In this document: positions 58,733-64,000 of the stretch, piece after piece
Layout: every line of letters begins with the position of its first letter
Position numbering within the stretch: position 1 is the first letter of the stretch
Source of the DNA: Neonectria sp. B-13
Lineage: Eukaryota > Ascomycota > Sordariomycetes > Hypocreales > Nectriaceae
Direction of reading: 5' to 3'
DNA length: 64,000 bases
NCBI GenBank assembly: GCA_002682825.1
Contig: NOKP01000068.1
Location: 23,905-87,904 of the forward strand
Translations under genes and position numbers: made by a program
Notes under the pieces: generated by a model
Told to the model about the DNA's origin: nothing
Seen by the model: the letters and a program-made list of their open reading frames with translations, nothing else
The model's database searches: none

Positions 58733-59728
58733 CTAAGATCTGCAAGATTTCGTAGCAATGCTAGTCCGTACACAGTCCAGGCAAGTGCTTGCTTTCCTCT
58801 CCATGTCTTCTAACTTCCCGAGAAGCGTATCCTTGTAAGGTGGGCTTTGATGATAATACCCCCCGTATTGTCCAGAATGATACCTCCTACCCATGCCTTT
58901 GGTTGATACCGGCTTCATTTTATCGATGACCTCCAATATTGGGACTTCAATCATCGTCAACGGCCCATATTCCAATTGCAGCAAGGCGTACTGCTCACCG
59001 TTTTTCCCCTCCAACCACACTCACAGCCTGCCTTCGCCCATTCACATAGCAGTTGGCTTACTTCAGCTCGCATTTGGGTTCTTCGCTCTGTCATTTGGTC
59101 TAGCAAAGTCAGTTTTTGACCTTGTCTCGGCGCCTCGTCATTACAGATTATGGGGTTATATCATACAGAAAGTTTTGCAAGGTATAATTTGACTGACATT
59201 TTCGTCATCCAGAAGACTCAAGTAGGTTTCTTCGTAACGGAGAACGAGATCGAGGCTGCGAGCCGCAACGGCGTCCACGTCGCAAAACAAGAAAGCCGCG
59301 GCCATAAGGTAAGCCATATCGACCATGTTCTCGTCGCCTCTAGGCTTCAGCCACTGTGCTTTGGCAAATTTGAGGGCAACGCTGAGATCATATTTGTCTG
59401 CCTCAACGGCGATTTGAAGAACCTCCTCGGCCGCCAGAGCTTTTGGAACATTCGTATTGCGATGATGGAGAACGGAACAGATCAGGCGCATCGCGTCGGG
59501 ATTATCCTCCACCAGAGAAACTTCCCGTGGGTATTGGCTGGACATCCCTTGGCCTTCGCTCCAATGGGGACCGAACATGGCGCTGAAGACTTTCGAGGCA
59601 GAACGAAGGCACTGAGAATAAACCCTCAGTCGTGTCTTCTGTTGTCCGACGACGAGCACAATATCGCCATCAGAAGAGATGTGTTCGGCTGAGTTTGGTT
59701 CCTTGCGTTCTGCTGTGTCCATCTCCAA
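58733..59728 (-). pseudogene. BTB/POZ domain protein with one intron and a probable frameshift
   Basis: Exon 1 runs 59728-59167 and holds a BTB/POZ domain at about residues 20-125: DIVLVVG, LRVYSQCLRSASKVFSAMFG and ADKYD-type motifs are typical of fungal BTB proteins, which usually act as dimerising adaptors. A 67-bp intron (59166-59100; GTATGA, branch CTGAC, TTTGCTAG) joins it to a second exon reading YQMTERRTQMRAEVSQLLCEWAKAGCECGW. The familiar continuation (GKNGEQYALLQLEYGPL, then VPILEVIDK) is in another frame, starting around 59010 within a GGGGAAAAA run. Either a one-base indel or a sequencing error broke the gene. If the indel is an error, the product is about 300 residues. Confidence 0.7.
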
Positions 59729-60204
59729 GGTAGAATTGTTGAGCTATGGAAGCCAATCACCGAGGAAGCAACGAGGTTGCGATTGTGAGAGGTTAGGTGT
59801 GAAGGAAAGCTCCAGTGGTTTTGAAGCAAAGAGCCGGAAGAAAAGAATGGCCGGAAGAGCCAGAGAACAATGGCACAAGGTGTGGTGATGTTGTTAATTA
59901 ATGCCTTGTCAAGCTGGTGGGCTGCCATTGAAAACGCGATCCTCTAACCTCGAATAACGTTTGGTTCGAAGGGACCACCGCTGCGGACGGATCTATGAGA
60001 AACACTCTTCATATCTATACTTGATGACGTTACCAAAATCACCCTTCATAGTCGCTCTTTAATAGGTGCAGCGGCGTTATCGTTACTGCAACAACTGCAC
60101 CAGCACATTCCTGTACTGATCTATACATTCCTAGCAAAATAACTACCCCTTCTCTTCATCCGCAAGCCTTTTGTCCTATTGTCTCAAACTTCTCGGTCTA
60201 TTCC
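59729..60204. other. Upstream region of the BTB gene, nothing recognised
   Basis: No motif or coding feature I can support. It should contain the BTB gene promoter on its left side and the truncated LINE boundary near 60205. Confidence 0.5.
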
Positions 60205-61726
60205 CGGTGAATTCGCCAAGATCCTGGGAGTGGTGATGCGAAGCTACGGTACAAGGAACACATGGCCAGAGCAGCAGCCAAAGGGCTGTCGGCGGCCATG
60301 TGCCTAAGAAGGCTCAAGATGCTATCACCTCGGACCGCAAGGCAGCTCTTCACGGCCACGGTGACACCAACCATGGACTATGCCTCTACCGTGTGGACGC
60401 ATGCGTGCGGGATAAGAGAGCTGAGGTGGTTGAATAGAGCGCAGAAGGTAGGCGCCCAAGCGATCACAGGCGCCTTCCGAACAACAGCGACGGCGGTGGC
60501 GGAAGCAGAGACAAGCATCCCCACGATGGGGGAACGTCATTCTCGAGCCAGCACCAGGCTCTTCATCAACCTGCATACTCTACCAAGGATGCACCCACTC
60601 GCGGGTCTCAAAGTATCAACCAGTCGGAGATATGTGTCACCGATGACGAAGCTCACGCTGGCGCAAGAAGGAAATACAGTGGAACAGATGGAGACGATCC
60701 AAGCGTATGCACTTCCGCCATGGTATAACCGCCTGCCGGTCGGGTACGATCTTGACCGAGAGCTAGCGATAGAAACAGCCAGCAGGATGGAAGGCATCTT
60801 GGTGGCAACGAGCGCCTCGGGAAAGGCAGGAAGAGTAGGCATGGGAGGCATTGTCCGCGACACAGAAAGGAACAGGGCAGACGAGGTGGTGGCCAGATAC
60901 TCCATCACGATTGGCTCGAGAGACGATCAGAACACATACACAGGAGAACTGGAAGTAGTAGCGATGGCGCTGTCGTGCATGCCGGATGGACTCCATGCTC
61001 GACATTTGACCGTCATGACGAGTAACCGATCAGCACTGGAAGTGATCGCGCAGCCGCGACAGCAGTCGGGACAATGTACCGTTTGAGAGATCCACAAGCA
61101 CACCGAATGACTCCAGAGCGGCAACATCGTCAAGATGCTATGGGTGCCGTCCGGAGAGAAAGACTTTACCATAGGTAGCGAGGCGAAGGCGGAAGCTCGA
61201 AGAGCCGCACGCGAGGAACGCACACCTGAGAAACCAGCCATACCAAGCTCGCTCCACACGGATAAGACTGGCGACCGCATAGCAGCAACGGCAGCAGCAA
61301 AGGGCGCTCTCGGACAGGGTAGGAAACTACTCAAAGAGGATCGACAAGGCGCTACCAGGTGGACACACGCGCATTCTGTACGAAGCATTGAGGAGACGGG
61401 AATCAGACGTGCTCTCCCAGCTGCGCAAGGGAATCGCTAGCTACCTCCCTTCCCTACACAGGATTGGAGCAGCAGAATCGGACATGTGCGACTGTGGACA
61501 AGCAGCAGAAACGATAGAACGTTTTCTGTTCCAGTGTACGAAGTGGGATACGCTACGAGAAGCCATGCGACAGGTCGGACAAGCAAAGATGGGAAACCTC
61601 TCGTTCTTCTTGGGAGGAAAAGCGGCATCGGATGGCCAAAAATGGGCACCCGACCTAAGGGCGGTGCGGGCGGCGATTAAGTTCGCCATGGACACGAGGA
61701 GACTTGACGCAAACCAGACTGGGTGA
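60205..61726 (+). pseudogene. 5'-truncated Tad-like LINE relic (RT end, RNase H, C-terminal zinc knuckle)
   Basis: The sequence begins in the last part of a reverse transcriptase (KILGVVM near 60215, then, after a frame slip, the KEHMARAAAKG segment). It continues with the thumb-like RELRWLNRAQKVGAQAITGAF motif. An RNase H-like domain follows (GMGGIVRD, YTGELEVVAMAL, TVMTSNRSAL, LWVPSGEKDF). A last segment has a zinc knuckle (CDCGQAAETIERFLFQC). Stops at about 61084 and 61108 and frame changes near 60235 and 61365 show decay. The 5' two-thirds, including ORF1, endonuclease and RT catalytic motifs, are absent, typical of incomplete LINE insertion. This domain order matches fungal Tad1-type elements. 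Confidence 0.82.
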
Positions 61727-64000
61727 CATACTAACTAATCACATTGAGCGGCCAAACCTGGCGATACTAACACCAAACAGCCTCAAGTTGGCAGACCATG
61801 CTTCAGCTGCTGAGGATAGGATGCTGAACACATGGAGAAATTGGCCTTCAAGCAGGGGCCTGCAAAGCAATGGCAAGCGAGGCGAGACTGACTGAGCGCG
61901 AGGAGAAATGTGGGGCTTCTTGGGAGATCTCGGGCAAAGTGCAAGAAACGTATTTCGCTTAGCGTGCGGGCCCTATGAGGCTTGATCCTCCCGGGCGTAA
62001 TAAATTTCATTCACTCGTATCAGGAAATAGGTTTTCAAGGCCACAACCAAAATCCACGGACTTCCACAGGCTATACTACTACATCCCTATGGGCTCTCTC
62101 ACTTTCGCTGAAAGTGGTGTTTCCGCATTTCCATTGGCTCATAGCCCTGTAACTCCCCGCAATTCACTTTCACCTGAAAGAGGCCTCTCAATAAGGCACC
62201 CTGATCAATTTTCATGACAAAGTGGAATTCTGTCTCTTTGATTGGCTGGCACCCTTGCACGTATCATTTCCCTTAGNGATCGACCATAATAAGGGCCGAA
62301 AGGTGGGTCCTGAGTGCCATCGACTACGATCTTAGCTGGCCAGGCCCTCTCCCCTTCCTGGACCGGATCATCGCCGAGAACAAAAGCGAGGTTGTGGTCC
62401 GTGTTGCTTCCCGAGCTCTCCTGAGGCGCGCCGTCGCGAGTCGGCATTTTGCCCACGTTCTTCCCAGCATGCGGGCAGCGCTGTGCTACCGGCTTGCCCA
62501 GCAGGATCTGACAGGCCAGGAGTGGGTAAGTGAGCCGACCTCCGCGAACATACAGCCTGCAAGACTAAGCAAATCAAAGACCGAGACGCACGTACGCAGT
62601 TCCGGCTATAATGAAGAAGAGCTTCGTCCAATGCTAGCCACCCTGTCCCAGTGCGTCAAATGGAGCCTCAAGCTGAACAAGCAGGGGGGGTGTTGTCAGG
62701 TGCAAAACCTCTCGGCCCCTTGAGGAAGAAACAGGCTCGACCTTTGTTTGGTCTTGTGCTGTTCCTCTATCTCCATCGCGACATCTCAGTGCAATTGATC
62801 AGAGAACCGCACAACATTTATTCATCCCACCAAGCAAAGATGAGAGATGGCGAGTAGCAATCAGTACATTGCAGAGTGTAGGGTAAATCCATGGCCTAGT
62901 GTTAGTAGGGCCACATGTCAGGTCCCCGATGGGCACCATCCACATTTCCGCCTTAGATACTAGGCATCAAGCGACATCAGTGATCCCTTTCTGGACTCAC
63001 CATTCCGCCCCTTTTCTTAGCTTAGTTGCATACACAGTTTTCATGAATACAGAGTAATTGCTCAATTATTAAGATCTAGTTCTTATTCTACGACCTGTCT
63101 CCACCTATTGAGGACTGATGTTGAAAGCAGACGCTGTGATGGAATCACACTCGAGACGACAGTGGAAGCCGCAAGATGAGCCGTTTTCGCATCAACGCGC
63201 TACGCACATCGATGGTGTTCAACTTGTCGTTGTTGTACTGTACGCGGCTTGCAGAAGAGATCAAAACAGGCCACGTCGGGAAAAGACGCTGCTCAAGTGG
63301 CGCTCGCATGTGGCATCGCCAACTCAGGCACCGCGCGCCTTGACCCAGCTGAAATGCCGGCATAAGTAAGGGCACATATATGTGCTCGTTTGCCCGTTCA
63401 CCCAGCACTGTGCGGTTTTGGTCCATTTGTCTAATGGAAGTTTGTACTCGAAGGGGGGAGGGAGCCGGTCCGCGCGCCTTCTTCTTTGTGACTTGTACGC
63501 AATATTAGACACATGGTGATGTCCCCTGGACGTCCCTTTGCTGACTGAGCGTTTCGTTGACTTACCTGCTTTGTCGATGCAGTGGGGCATGCGTCGCAAA
63601 TCGTCGCAAATAGCTTGTTGCCAAATAGCTGAACAGCGAGGCCGATGAGCGCCACACGATCTCCTTGTCGTCACTTTACCTATTTCGGCGCTCTGCCTAT
63701 GCAGACGCGAACACTACGGACGAGACGTGCGACACCACAACATGTGTTCCGTCGCATCATCTTGAAGGTCATCCGAAGGATCTAGAGGGCCCATCCCTTT
63801 GAGTGTCGTAAGGCGACACTTAGGTCACGAGCAAGGATTTGGTCCAACCAGAAAATCGCAATTGAGAGGTACATTGGACCTCACATAAATTTATGTGGCA
63901 ATACAAGTCCTCACATTTCTCAGATCGACATAGAGATACATTCAACTCAGCAGCGATCCCTGGCTGCTCAACGTCACTGCATGTATCTCTGCCTTGGCTG
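61727..64000. other. Terminal 2.3 kb, no gene recognised
   Basis: Balanced composition, many short overlapping frames, and none with recognisable motifs. One unknown base sits at 62275. Frames at 62205-62456 (minus) and 62394-62723 (plus) are the longest in that part but look like chance. The first part may be the LINE 3' flank. Confidence 0.45.

Noticed and set aside
62205..62857. Possible host gene near the right edge
   Set aside because: Overlapping short frames in several phases, one ambiguous base, no recognisable motif or splice structure.

Overview
The window looks like a repeat-rich stretch of a filamentous ascomycete (Pezizomycotina) nuclear genome. Reasons: short GT-AG introns with fungal branch points, Fot1/pogo-type transposons, Helitrons with a PIF1-type helicase, a Tad-like LINE remnant, a fungal BTB/POZ gene, and extremely A+T-rich decayed DNA of the kind left by repeat-induced point mutation (RIP). 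Almost nothing here is ordinary host coding sequence.

Region 1 (1 to about 23.2 kb) is an A+T-rich transposon graveyard. It holds several hAT transposase relics and at least six hAT-type MITEs with ends CAGGGTTGTGAAATTAG and clear 8-bp target duplications. It also holds two Fot1/pogo elements with long transposase ORFs (9.0-10.9 kb, 17.7-19.6 kb), a truncated third, and foldback MITEs carrying the same ACGTACATGATAAG tips. Many are nested. The pogo-type ends nearly all carry two copies of a 17-bp-phased motif whose sequence differs from element to element.

Region 2 (about 23.2 to 24.9 kb) is balanced-composition DNA with a possible solo LTR and no recognisable gene.

Region 3 (24.88 to 57.35 kb) is one nested structure. 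A roughly 1.86-kb Fot1-like transposon, with perfect 48-bp terminal inverted repeats and a TA duplication, has been split by 30.6 kb of insertion. That insertion is three Helitrons in head-to-tail tandem: H1 26.69-36.76 kb, H2 36.80-47.12 kb, H3 47.12-57.25 kb. Each has the same plan: a left-end hairpin, a minus-strand spliced companion gene of 434-483 codons, a divergent promoter gap, a plus-strand RepHel gene of about 2,180 codons, CACGTG palindromes, and a right end TTCGTTCCTCAAGG. RepHel is open in H2 and H3 and heavily mutated in H1. The companion gene is open in all three. It is not a textbook Helitron gene and is the best candidate here for an undescribed component: a conserved globular core plus a basic, serine-rich tail with a SUMO-interaction-like motif.

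Region 4 (57.35 to 64 kb) has host-like composition. It holds a decayed fragment of a fungal conserved-domain gene, a BTB/POZ gene with one intron and a probable frameshift, and a 5'-truncated LINE relic. The final 2.3 kb shows no gene I can support.
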